Source: Candidatus Brocadiaceae bacterium
GTDB lineage: Bacteria > Planctomycetota > Brocadiia > SM23-32
Assembly (NCBI GenBank): GCA_030615435.1
Contig: JAUWZH010000030.1
Location: 1-15,004, forward strand
Direction: 5' to 3'
Length of the DNA: 15,004 nt
Translations under genes and position numbers: made by a program
Shown: positions 6,418 through 14,804 of the stretch, in pieces
How the letters are laid out: every line of letters begins with the position of its first letter
How positions within the stretch are numbered: the stretch's first letter is position 1
Notes under the pieces: generated by a model
Databases searched by the model: none
Told to the model about the DNA's origin: nothing
Seen by the model: only the letters and a program-made list of their open reading frames with translations

Positions 6418-9400
6418 ATGGGCAGGTTTGCGAAGATACTGGTTGTTTCGATGATGCTCGCCGGTTTGGCGGCGGGCTGCACGAAAGAGGAGCCGGAGCC
6501 TGAAGTCCAAAGCCCCGTGGTCGGCGAGGAGACCAGAGAAGAACCCACATGGGGCGAGGCGGTGCAGGGCGTGCAGGTCAGGCTGCGAGCGGATAAGGAA
6601 GTCTGGCAGTACGGCGAGGTGCCGACATTCCAGGCCAGTGTGCGGAACGCGGGGAGGGGCCAACTGCGCGACACGATGGGGCGGCGGGTGATTTACGAAC
6701 TCGAGTTCGACGGCCGCTGGTACCGCGACATCGCCCCCGTGCGAAAGTACCCGTTGGTCATTTCCCCTGGTCAACAGAAGGATGCCATTCGCATTTCGGT
6801 GGGCCAGCGCTGGTGGCGACGCGACGTTCCCAATCGACCCGACCTGGTCCCTGGTAAACACACCGTGCGGGTTGCGTTCAACGGCACGTTGGGGGATCTG
6901 CGCGCCAGGAGCGATGCCAGACCTGTGCGGGCCGTCAGCAATGCCATTCAGATCACGATTGAACGGGGGCTGCCGGGAAGCCGAGTGAGCATCGAGGATG
7001 CAGTGCGCGATCCTCGCTTCGCCTTCGCGGCCGTGTGCGAGATGACAAGGCAGGACGCAGACTGGGTTTCTGGATTGGCTCCCGGCGGTTTGGCCGCCCA
7101 GAGATTCCGCATTACTGAACTGCTCACGGTCGGAGGGCCAGACAATGCGGAAGTAAACCTGAGTTACGAGTACGGTAGTCCACGGTCCAGACATGAGAGG
7201 GATCACGTCTATGAACGGCCCGTCAAGAAAGGCGAGCGGGTCATCTGGATCGTTCGCCAGCGCAAGGCGCCTGGATACCTGGGCGTCAAAGCCCTGCCCG
7301 ACACGCCCGAGAACCGCAAGGCGGTCGTTGAGGCTGTGAAAGCCCATTCGCGGATGGCGACACCCGAAGAACTGCGAATGGCTGAGGTGTGCCGTAAGGG
7401 CCTCATGCTCCAACTAACCTTCCACGAAACGCCGCCGGCTCCGAAGTACCCCACCGATGTCCTAGTTCTGTCGACCCAAACAGTGCACCTCATTGCCGGC
7501 TGGGACTTCGTGTTGATCGACACGGGGCAGGCAGATGCGATAGTGGACTTCCTGTTGGCTGATGGCTTCTTCGCCCGAGCCGTGGATCGGAGAGAGCGCA
7601 AGTGGCAACGCCCCACAGGCCCGTGTTACGCCATGCATGTCCAGGCATTCGGCGGAGGCGTTCTTCTGGCTGAGAATCTAGGATCGGGGCGGGGAACGGT
7701 CAATCGCCTCCGTGGGCTCCGCGTCGCGCTGAGCGGGGACACTGCCGACGCGATGGACAGGTTCCTGGCGCGCCTGGAGAAGCACCTGCAGCAGTCAATA
7801 GAAGAGCGTTGGGGTCCCGTCTCCAACGGCCTACAGTGCCGGCTCCTGCCGCTGGAGCAGACGGTGGAGGTGGCGGAGGGCACGAAGCCCGAGGACATCA
7901 AGGTGTACGTGACCTACGAGCTGCGGAATGTCAGCGAGAAGCCTGTCAAATTCCTCCCGTGGTACACACCCTTGGAGAAGGACATGGGCGGTGACATCCT
8001 CGATGTGATAGGGCCTGACGGAGAGAAGGTCAGATACCTTGGAGAGCACGCAGATCGAGGCCCGCCCGACCGCAAACATTTCATCAGCCTGGCAGCCCAA
8101 CAGAAGCATTCTCAGAAAGCCCGGTTACCGTATGATTTCACGAAACCGGGCGTCTATGAGGTCTCCTTCTCCACAGCCGAAAAGGCAGGTTGGTCGGACC
8201 GGGCGCTCAGCGGATACTACGCCAGCGATCTTGAGAAGGCCAAGCAGAACCCCGACAACGTCTGGACCGGCACGCTGAAATCGAACACGGTTACCGTCAA
8301 GGTCGTGCGGCCCGCTGAGGAGGATGATGCAAAGACGGAGGTGATACAGGCAAAAGCCGCGGATACGCTCGTCAGTATCGAGAACGGCGTGCCGCGCTTC
8401 CATTTCCGCGTCAAGGATCTGACGGGAGTGTACCTCACCTGGCGCGAGAGGTCGGACCCGCTCCCGGTGAGGCCGGCTTTCTGGGAACAGTTCGTTGCGG
8501 CGCTCAAGACTGCCAAGCAACCGCCTGCCGGCGACAAACTGTGGTTTGATGAGGATAATGGCGTTCTGTTTGTCCTTAAGGATGGTCGGCAAGCGTATCT
8601 TGTGGGTGGAGAAAGGTTCTGGCGGTGGGTTCCTGATCCAAAAAGCAATGTCGGGTGGCTGCCAATTGACTGCCCCGCTCTCGGGCAGGCCGTCGAGGCT
8701 GCCCGGATGCTGGCCATGGCGGCCGAGGCTGACAGGATCATCGTCGGGAATGCATTGCCAGTTGGTGAGGGACGAGCCCCCCTAGTCATTGAAGTTGCCA
8801 GGACCCTCAAGGGCAGTAACGCCACCGGGACCAGACAGCACGTTAGCCTGATCGGTGAAAGGGAGACTCCGCGGGTCGATCTTCGTCCCGATGATGAAAG
8901 GCTGATCGTTTTTCTGCGCGTCAACGCGAGCGGCCGGGGCGTTCCGGAGTTGCTGCCTTTGCGGCCGACCAAATGGTTCGTGCCGCACAACGACAAGATG
9001 GAAAAGAATGTTCGTCAGGCCATTCCCCTGCCTGACAAATGGGGCAAGGAAGCCAGTGGGTTGCGGATGGGACTGCGCTTGAGGAAGTCCCAGTTCGCCC
9101 CCGGCGAGGACATCCCCGTCGAGATTTGCATCCGGAATGTGAGCGAGACGCCGATCACGCTGCTCCAGCACCGCCTTAACATCTACGATTGCTACGAGCA
9201 CACCCGGTTCAAGGTCGTGGGACCACGCGACGAGCGCTGGGAACTGGTAGCCAAGCTGGTCTTTGCGATGAGAGAGCACGACGCGCCGTTGCGTCGAACG
9301 CTCCGTCCAGGCGAGAGCTACATCCACACGGTGCGCCTGAACAAATGGCCTGCGAAGCTGGCCAGCACCAAAGAAGCCGACACGCCCCAAAGCAAGCCCT

Positions 9401-9540
9401 TTGCCCAGCCAGGCGATTACTCTGTCACCTGCACCTACTCTGTCGGAGCCTCTGCTCGCGGAGAGCACTGGACCGGCACGCTTACCTCCAACACCGTTCG
9501 CGTAAGGATCGTCCTGCTTGACACGGCGCCGGAAATCTAA
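6418..9540 (+). CDS. Large modular lipoprotein with three Ig-like repeats
   Basis: This 1040-aa protein starts at an ATG five bases after AAGGAGGGG. It has a lipoprotein signal (residues 1-20, lipobox L17-A-A-G-C21) followed by a charged linker, so it should be lipid-anchored outside the cytoplasmic membrane. Three beta-sandwich-like modules recur at about residues 50-184, 470-632 and 881-1036. Shared features are an opening strand with a 'RLR' or 'CRL' pattern, a middle motif RNVSE (RNAGR in the first copy), and in copies 2 and 3 a nearly identical end, WTGTLKSNTVTVKVV and WTGTLTSNTVRVRIV. They look like Ig-like or BsuPI-type extracellular domains. A second pair of weakly similar modules lies at about 185-310 (ITELLTVGG, KGERVIWIVR) and 762-872 (IEVARTLKGS, DDERLIVFLR). 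No catalytic motif is recognised. A structural or binding role at the cell surface is inferred. Confidence 0.85.
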   Translation: MGRFAKILVVSMMLAGLAAGCTKEEPEPEVQSPVVGEETREEPTWGEAVQGVQVRLRADKEVWQYGEVPTFQASVRNAGRGQLRDTMGRRVIYELEFDGRWYRDIAPVRKYPLVISPGQQKDAIRISVGQRWWRRDVPNRPDLVPGKHTVRVAFNGTLGDLRARSDARPVRAVSNAIQITIERGLPGSRVSIEDAVRDPRFAFAAVCEMTRQDADWVSGLAPGGLAAQRFRITELLTVGGPDNAEVNLSYEYGSPRSRHERDHVYERPVKKGERVIWIVRQRKAPGYLGVKALPDTPENRKAVVEAVKAHSRMATPEELRMAEVCRKGLMLQLTFHETPPAPKYPTDVLVLSTQTVHLIAGWDFVLIDTGQADAIVDFLLADGFFARAVDRRERKWQRPTGPCYAMHVQAFGGGVLLAENLGSGRGTVNRLRGLRVALSGDTADAMDRFLARLEKHLQQSIEERWGPVSNGLQCRLLPLEQTVEVAEGTKPEDIKVYVTYELRNVSEKPVKFLPWYTPLEKDMGGDILDVIGPDGEKVRYLGEHADRGPPDRKHFISLAAQQKHSQKARLPYDFTKPGVYEVSFSTAEKAGWSDRALSGYYASDLEKAKQNPDNVWTGTLKSNTVTVKVVRPAEEDDAKTEVIQAKAADTLVSIENGVPRFHFRVKDLTGVYLTWRERSDPLPVRPAFWEQFVAALKTAKQPPAGDKLWFDEDNGVLFVLKDGRQAYLVGGERFWRWVPDPKSNVGWLPIDCPALGQAVEAARMLAMAAEADRIIVGNALPVGEGRAPLVIEVARTLKGSNATGTRQHVSLIGERETPRVDLRPDDERLIVFLRVNASGRGVPELLPLRPTKWFVPHNDKMEKNVRQAIPLPDKWGKEASGLRMGLRLRKSQFAPGEDIPVEICIRNVSETPITLLQHRLNIYDCYEHTRFKVVGPRDERWELVAKLVFAMREHDAPLRRTLRPGESYIHTVRLNKWPAKLASTKEADTPQSKPFAQPGDYSVTCTYSVGASARGEHWTGTLTSNTVRVRIVLLDTAPEI

Positions 9541-9648
9541 ATAATAGACTGATGGGATTCAAGCGGCAGCCGGTGGCATGCGGCAGGGAGAGCCTTCGGT
9601 GAAGAACAGGCGGCGCTGACAACTATTCTGTTGGAGGAGTTCGAGGCC

Positions 9649-10680
9649 ATGGACATACCTATCGTGCTGGCACAGGCAGACGTGATCTACGTGATGCTCA
9701 CCATCGCCGGGGTGGTGGTCTTCCTGTTCCTGCTGATCTTTCTGTTCAGCTACGGCTTCCTCTACATCCGCGCCCTGCTGGCGGGGGCGCACGTGGGGGT
9801 GTTCGAGATCATCTCGATGCGGCTGATGGGCGTCAGCCCGGGCGTCATCGTCAACAGCCGCGTCATGGCTCTGAAGGCGGGCCTGGAGGCCGACACCGGC
9901 CCCCTCGTGGCCCACTACCTCGCCGGGGGTGACGTTCCGAACGTGGTGCGTGCCCTGGTGGCGGCGAGCAAAGCCAGCATCCCCCTGCCCTTCAACATGG
10001 CCTGCGCCATTGACCTGGCCGGCCGCGACGTGCTGCAGGCCGTGGGGATGTACGTGAAGCCCGTCGTCATTGACTGTCCCGACCCAACCAAGGGCCGCAA
10101 TACGGTGGACGCAGTGGCCAAAGACGGGATTCAGGTCAAGGCCAAGGCGAGGGTAACCGTGCGGGCCAACGTCGAGAAGTTGGTCGGCGGAGCGTGGACG
10201 GAGACCATTATCGCGCGCGTCGGCGAGGGCATCGTTACCACCATCGGCTCGGCCGAGACTTACAAGGTGGTGCTGGAGAACCCGGACATGATCTCCAAGC
10301 GAGTCCTGGAGAAAGCGCTCGACGCCGGCACCGCCTTCGAGATCGTCTCCATAGACATCGCCGACGTGGACGTGGGCGAGAACGTGGGGGCGAAACTCCA
10401 GGCCGACCAGGCCGAAGCCGACAAGCGAGTGGCCCAGGCCCTCGCCGAGCGGCGCCGCGCCATGGCCGTCGCCCGCGAACAGGAGATGCAGGCCCTGGTG
10501 GCCGAGAACCGCGCCAAGGTCGTCCTCGCCGAGGCTGAAGTGCCGAAGGCTATCTCCCAGGCCTTCCGCGAAGGCAACCTCGGCATCATGGATTACTACT
10601 CCCTGAGGAACGTCCAGGCCGACACCGACATGCGCAGGTCCATCGGGGGAGGGCAGACCGGCGACGGCAAGGGAGGATAG
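9649..10680 (+). CDS. floA: Flotillin-like protein FloA
   Basis: This 343-aa protein matches FloA (UPF0365), the bacterial flotillin that scaffolds functional membrane microdomains. A hydrophobic hairpin-type anchor spans about residues 11-40. It is followed by the conserved segment EIISMRLMGVSPGVIVNSRV, an SPFH-like domain (about 130-240, including DGIQVKAKARVTVRANVEKLVGG), an Ala/Glu-rich coiled coil (about 245-300), and the typical end MDYYSLRNVQADTDMR. Length is close to Bacillus FloA (about 330 aa). The ATG at 9649 follows GGAGGAG by nine bases; an upstream TTG at 9631 is less likely. It sits 108 bp after the lipoprotein gene. FloA is often next to an NfeD-type gene, but none is present here. 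Confidence 0.93.
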   Translation: MDIPIVLAQADVIYVMLTIAGVVVFLFLLIFLFSYGFLYIRALLAGAHVGVFEIISMRLMGVSPGVIVNSRVMALKAGLEADTGPLVAHYLAGGDVPNVVRALVAASKASIPLPFNMACAIDLAGRDVLQAVGMYVKPVVIDCPDPTKGRNTVDAVAKDGIQVKAKARVTVRANVEKLVGGAWTETIIARVGEGIVTTIGSAETYKVVLENPDMISKRVLEKALDAGTAFEIVSIDIADVDVGENVGAKLQADQAEADKRVAQALAERRRAMAVAREQEMQALVAENRAKVVLAEAEVPKAISQAFREGNLGIMDYYSLRNVQADTDMRRSIGGGQTGDGKGG

Positions 10681-10731
10681 TCGGATTCTCCGTCTGCGAT
10701 TCGGCGCCTTAGTTGTCGGGACTCTGAACGG

Positions 10732-10751
10732 GCCGGCAGCATCGCGCCGGC
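10732..10751 (+). repeat. GCCGGC inverted repeat upstream of the methyltransferase gene
   Basis: Two GCCGGC copies flank an 8-nt spacer (AGCATCGC), giving a possible 6-bp stem that ends 18 bp before the methyltransferase ATG. It is close enough to influence translation or bind a regulator. GCCGGC is itself palindromic and common in GC-rich DNA, so the significance is low. Confidence 0.25.
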
Positions 10752-10769
10752 GGACGTAGAGGGCACAGC

Positions 10770-11654
10770 ATGGGAAGAATAGTGCTGGCCGACAACATGG
10801 ACGTGCTGCCGACTATAGCGGAGGGGTCCGTCAACCTTATCTACGTGGACCCGCCGTTCAACACCGGCAAGGTCCAGGCGCGCACCCGTATCAGGACCGT
10901 CAGGGACGGTAGCGGCGACCGCAGGGGCTTTCAGGGGCAGCGCTACCAGACCATCAAGCTGCACACCTCCGGGTACCCGGACCACTTCGATGACTTCACC
11001 GCCTTCATCGAGCCGAGACTCGTTGAGGCATTCAGGGTCCTCGCCGGTGACGGAGCGTTGTTTTTTCACGTGGACTACCGGGAGGTCCACTACTGCAAGG
11101 TGTTGCTGGACGCGATCTTCGGCCGCGAGTGCTTCATGAACGAGCTGATCTGGGCTTACGACTACGGTGCGCGCTCGAAGAAGAAATGGTCGGCCAAGCA
11201 CGATAATATCCTCTGGTACGTGAAGGACCCCCGGAGCTACACCTTCAACTACGACGAGATGGATCGCATCCCTTACATGGCGCCGGGGCTGGTGGGAAAG
11301 GAGAAGGCCGCGCGCGGCAAGACGCCCACCGACGTCTGGTGGCATACCATCGTACCGACCAACAGCGAGGAGAAAACGGGCTATCCGACTCAGAAGCCGC
11401 TCGGAGTTCTCGAACGCATCGTCAAGGTTCATTCCAACCCGGGAGACCTGCTGATGGACTTTTTCGCCGGCAGCGGAACGCTGGGCGAAGCTGCTGCGCG
11501 CAACGGCAGGGACTTCGTGCTGATAGACAACAACCCGGAAGCCGTGCAGGTCATGGCGCGAAGGCTGGCATTCTGCAAACCGGAGTGCGTCAACTTCGAG
11601 CCCTCAGGCTATCCTCCACGTCAGGAGGCCCTCTTCCCCGCAGCTTGCGAATGA
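10770..11654 (+). CDS. Beta-class site-specific DNA methyltransferase (N6-adenine or N4-cytosine)
   Basis: This 294-aa amino-methyltransferase has its motifs in the beta-class order. Catalytic motif IV, DPPFNTG, lies at residues 27-33; the central region would hold target recognition; YPTQKP lies at 205-210; and the S-adenosylmethionine-binding motif I, DFFAGSG, is at 230-236, followed by a motif II-like acidic DNN at 253-255. DPPF and the overall arrangement match Mod-type and orphan enzymes that methylate adenine N6, though N4-cytosine cannot be excluded. The ATG at 10770 follows AGAGGG by six bases. No restriction endonuclease or helicase gene adjoins it, so it looks solitary: either an epigenetic regulator or a relic of a restriction system. 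The recognition sequence cannot be inferred by eye. Confidence 0.9.
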   Translation: MGRIVLADNMDVLPTIAEGSVNLIYVDPPFNTGKVQARTRIRTVRDGSGDRRGFQGQRYQTIKLHTSGYPDHFDDFTAFIEPRLVEAFRVLAGDGALFFHVDYREVHYCKVLLDAIFGRECFMNELIWAYDYGARSKKKWSAKHDNILWYVKDPRSYTFNYDEMDRIPYMAPGLVGKEKAARGKTPTDVWWHTIVPTNSEEKTGYPTQKPLGVLERIVKVHSNPGDLLMDFFAGSGTLGEAAARNGRDFVLIDNNPEAVQVMARRLAFCKPECVNFEPSGYPPRQEALFPAACE

Positions 11655-11684
11655 ACACATGTAGGTTGCCGAGCCTGGATTCGA

Positions 11685-11695
11685 GACCCCGGGTC
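11685..11695. repeat. Short palindrome after the methyltransferase gene
   Basis: GACCCCGGGTC is a perfect inverted repeat around a central C, 30 bp after the methyltransferase stop. A further CGA/TCG pair flanks it unevenly. There is no T-run, so it is weak as a terminator; it could be a protein-binding site or chance. Confidence 0.2.
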
Positions 11696-11752
11696 CCTCG
11701 CGGACAGCGGACATAGGACGGGGCGGCGAATCGAGAGGGTGGAATCAGGATT

Positions 11753-11772
11753 CGATAATCCCGTTATCGGGG
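11753..11772 (+). promoter_or_regulatory. Inverted repeat overlapping the HEAT gene ribosome binding site
   Basis: CGATAA-TCCCG-TTATCG (11753-11769) is a perfect 6-bp inverted repeat with a 5-nt loop, ending 10 nt before the ATG at 11780. The loop and following bases can alternatively pair as CCCG-TTAT-CGGG (11760-11771), which would bury the GGGGA ribosome binding site (11769-11773). The two folds exclude each other. This could be a translational control element or a DNA operator. It is seen by eye only. Confidence 0.35.
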
Positions 11773-11779
11773 ACGCAGT

Positions 11780-14779
11780 ATGGCCAAGGAAGTGAGCGCC
11801 CGCGCGAGCCAGCAACAGATCCGGCGCTACTGCCACCAGATCGTTGATAAGGTGGCCGGGCTGACCGAGGGCAGGCTCTGGGCCGCCGAGCAGGCCCTTC
11901 AGCAGGCCCCGAGCGACGCCATCCGGCAGACGCTGGTGGAAACCTCCGCATCAGCCCCCGACGAAACGACGGCGGCCTTTGTCAGCGCGGCAGTGAGGGG
12001 AGGGAACGTCCAACTGGCGCGGGCGGCCGCCGACCTGCTGCTCGACATCAAGGATGCCGCTTCCGCCAGGGCCGTGATTTCCGAATGCCTTCGCGCCGAT
12101 GACCTCTCGGTGCGCCACCGGGCGGTGGAGGCACTGGAAACCCTGGATGACCCCGCTGCGGTGGACCTGCTCACCGAAGCCCTCGGCTCTGAAGACGATG
12201 GCGTGCGCAGGGCCGCCACCAGCACCGTCGGGCTGGTGATGGGAAGCAAGTACCATCCCCTGAAGGAAATGATGCTGGAGCGGGTGGAAGATTGCGAGAG
12301 CGACCTGCACCGCACCATTGTCGGCAGCGAGGACGTGGGTTTGCGCCGTGAGCTCGCCCAGGGGCTTGGCTTTGCCGATTCGGAACGGGTTCTGCCGCTC
12401 CTCGGGGCGCTGAGCAAAGACTCCGACGAGCAGACAAGGCGCGAGGTTGTCTTCGCGCTCTCCGCTCAGCGCAGCGACGCCGCACTGGATGTCCTCGAGG
12501 ACATGCTGGAGGACTCCGATGACGTCGTGGTGGGCGCGGTGCTTGACGTGCTCGCCACCCACCTGGGCCGTGACTCCAGGCAGATGCTCGGGTCCATACA
12601 GAAGGCCCTGCACAATCCCCTGCGGCAGGTGCGCCGTCAGGCCGTTTTGATGCTGGATCAGTTCAACCCCTCCGAGGTGAAAGAGATCGTGGCCGAGGCG
12701 GCCCGGGACAAGGACTTCGAGGTGCAGCGCAGCGCCCTGACCCTGCTGCGCAGGCACTATGCGGAGTCCGGAGCCGTCGGACTGGGCGAAGGATCGGGTG
12801 AGTACAGCCCGGAGGAGCAGATGCTCATGATCTGGCAGGCAGGCGAGTTTGGTATGGACGCCAGGGTTGCAGCGGCTCCGGGCGTCGGCGGGGATGCGAT
12901 GTCGGGCCTGGAACGGGTCGCCCTCACCGGTTCCCTTTCGGCCCGCATGCACGCCATCGGTGAGCTGCAGCAATTGCGCGACATCGCCGATTCTCCCGCC
13001 CTCCAGCGGGCCCTCCAGGACCCCGATGACTCTGTCAGGAGCCGAGCTGCGGCCGGCCTCGGCTACACGCGGGACGCAGGGCTGCTGACAAAGATCCTTT
13101 CTGAGCACCCCGATTTCCTGTTGAGGCGCCGCGCCGTGGAAGCCCTGATGCAAAACCCGGCCGGACCCAAAGGGGAGGAGCCCGGCCGTCGGGGACTGAG
13201 TTTCACCTCCACGCGATCGGTGAGCATGGAACTTTTCAGCTACTTCCTCGCCGCCCTGGAGGACCGTGACGAAAGCGTGCGGCAACTGGCCTGCAACGCG
13301 CTGGGGCGGTACGTGGAGTTTCGCAGCCCCATGCCGGTGCCGACAGTCGTGCACCGCCTCGGCCTCCTCAGCGAGGACGAGTCCCTTTCCTCCCTTGTCC
13401 GCGAGGGCGCGGCAGAGCTCGTGGAAGAACTGGAGGAGGCCGCCTTTATGGAACCACTCGTCAAGCTCGCCGATGCTGCTGTGGAGTGGCGCGGCCGGCT
13501 CGCGCGCGAGGCCCATGCCCTGCGCCGGGAGGGCGAAGGAGGCGGATTCATCCTCGACGGTCGCAGCGGCCTCGATCCGGAGAACCTCGCACAAGGGTGG
13601 CAGAAGGACCTGGGCCTCACCGCAGCTCAGTCGCAGGCCGCCTCGGCAGCGTTGCGTTCCGGAGAGGTCTTGCCGGATGAGGTAGCGCAGGTCGCAGCCA
13701 GGGGGATGGTCCGATGCCTGGTCGCCGCCCTCAACGGCCTCTATCATGCCGCCCACGCCGTGGCATTGCTCGGGGACAAGCGGTGCCTTCCCAGTCTCCA
13801 GAAGTGGGCGAGGGCCGTGAGCAGCGGGCCGGTCCTGGAGTGGGGCGAGGAGGAAACCTTTGGTGCCTGGCGCACCATGCTGCCGCGCCTGCGTGCGCGC
13901 GCCTCAGTTGCCGCCGTCGCCGCAGCGGAGGTGCTGAAGGGCAGCCCGGACCCCTCCGTGCTCGATGCGAGCTGCGCTCACGAAGACGAGTGGATCCGCA
14001 CTGTGGCCCTGACGGAGCGGGCCGGAATGGAGGAAGACGCCGGCGGCATTCTTCGAGATCTCGCCGCCCTCTGCCGTACCCATGCGGAGGAGCCGGACTT
14101 CATCGAGCCCGTCGGCAGGGCTGCCGTGACCCTCGTGGAGGGGGGGCAGGCGGAGTTCATCCCGGTCGCGCACTCGATCCTGGAGCAGGCGCAGACGGAC
14201 CTGCGGTTGGAATTGACCCAGAGGCTGTTGGTCGCCGCACAGGAGGAGTCCGTCGCGGGCATGCTGCACGGCTACCTTTCCGGCAAGCCCGTGCGCCGGA
14301 TGGGCCTGTTGTGCCTCGCCCTGGCCTTCAGGGGCGCGGGAAACGACGTCGGAGGACTGGAGTTACCCGAGGCCTTGCCGGAAGGGGCCGAAGTCGAACT
14401 CCTCTGCGCGCACCGTGCGCTCGGTGCCATGCTGGAGGACGAGCGGGCCGCGGAGGCGTTGAAAGAGTCCCTGCGAGGCGGGCAGGAGCGAGAACGTTAC
14501 TGCGCCGCAGGCTACCTCGGAATGGCCCGCGTGCAGTCAGCGGCGCCGGTCTTCGCCAGCATCAGCGATCGAGACGTTCCCTGGTCCCTGCGCAGTCTCT
14601 GCGGAGGGATGCTGGTGCGGTGCGGCCATCGGCAGGGCATGAGCTGGTTCGCCAAGAATATCGGGCACAGCACCAACGCCCAGGAAGCACGAATGGCAGT
14701 GGACCTCAGCCGGGCGGTGGAAGACGTCATCCCGCTGATGCTCGAATGCAAGGACGTGAACCTGGGCCGCTTCGTCTGA
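11780..14779 (+). CDS. Large HEAT-repeat protein
   Basis: This 999-aa protein is composed largely of HEAT-type helical repeats. Clear units with the D-x-x-VR-x-x-A pattern appear at about residues 106-118 (DDLSVRHRAVEAL), 139-151 (DDGVRRAATSTV), 244-260, 279-292 (LRQVRRQAVLML), 311-323, 414-427 (DPDDSVRSRAAAGLG) and 496-509 (DRDESVRQLACNALG). More degenerate helical repeats continue to the C-terminus. There is no signal peptide or membrane segment, so it is probably cytoplasmic. Two less regular stretches (about 330-378 and 457-482) break up the array. HEAT arrays act as protein-binding scaffolds; no enzymatic domain is visible. The ATG at 11780 follows GGGGA. The next gene, a small membrane protein, begins 25 bp after the stop and is probably cotranscribed, suggesting that the scaffold works at the membrane. 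Confidence 0.87.
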   Translation: MAKEVSARASQQQIRRYCHQIVDKVAGLTEGRLWAAEQALQQAPSDAIRQTLVETSASAPDETTAAFVSAAVRGGNVQLARAAADLLLDIKDAASARAVISECLRADDLSVRHRAVEALETLDDPAAVDLLTEALGSEDDGVRRAATSTVGLVMGSKYHPLKEMMLERVEDCESDLHRTIVGSEDVGLRRELAQGLGFADSERVLPLLGALSKDSDEQTRREVVFALSAQRSDAALDVLEDMLEDSDDVVVGAVLDVLATHLGRDSRQMLGSIQKALHNPLRQVRRQAVLMLDQFNPSEVKEIVAEAARDKDFEVQRSALTLLRRHYAESGAVGLGEGSGEYSPEEQMLMIWQAGEFGMDARVAAAPGVGGDAMSGLERVALTGSLSARMHAIGELQQLRDIADSPALQRALQDPDDSVRSRAAAGLGYTRDAGLLTKILSEHPDFLLRRRAVEALMQNPAGPKGEEPGRRGLSFTSTRSVSMELFSYFLAALEDRDESVRQLACNALGRYVEFRSPMPVPTVVHRLGLLSEDESLSSLVREGAAELVEELEEAAFMEPLVKLADAAVEWRGRLAREAHALRREGEGGGFILDGRSGLDPENLAQGWQKDLGLTAAQSQAASAALRSGEVLPDEVAQVAARGMVRCLVAALNGLYHAAHAVALLGDKRCLPSLQKWARAVSSGPVLEWGEEETFGAWRTMLPRLRARASVAAVAAAEVLKGSPDPSVLDASCAHEDEWIRTVALTERAGMEEDAGGILRDLAALCRTHAEEPDFIEPVGRAAVTLVEGGQAEFIPVAHSILEQAQTDLRLELTQRLLVAAQEESVAGMLHGYLSGKPVRRMGLLCLALAFRGAGNDVGGLELPEALPEGAEVELLCAHRALGAMLEDERAAEALKESLRGGQERERYCAAGYLGMARVQSAAPVFASISDRDVPWSLRSLCGGMLVRCGHRQGMSWFAKNIGHSTNAQEARMAVDLSRAVEDVIPLMLECKDVNLGRFV

Positions 14780-14804
14780 GTTCCCACGAACTGGAGGCGC
14801 CAAC

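Noticed and set aside
6331..7413. Long minus-strand open frame opposite the lipoprotein gene
   Set aside because: It is antisense to the lipobox-bearing gene, and its protein lacks recognisable domains.
11671..11700. GGATTCGAGACCCC resembling a tRNA T-arm
   Set aside because: The flanking bases do not form the 5-bp T-stem, and there is no acceptor stem, D-arm or anticodon arm in the expected positions.
11951..13756. 601-codon minus-strand open frame opposite the HEAT gene
   Set aside because: The plus-strand frame shows regular HEAT repeats; the minus frame is His/Gly-rich without domain character, typical of an antisense artefact.
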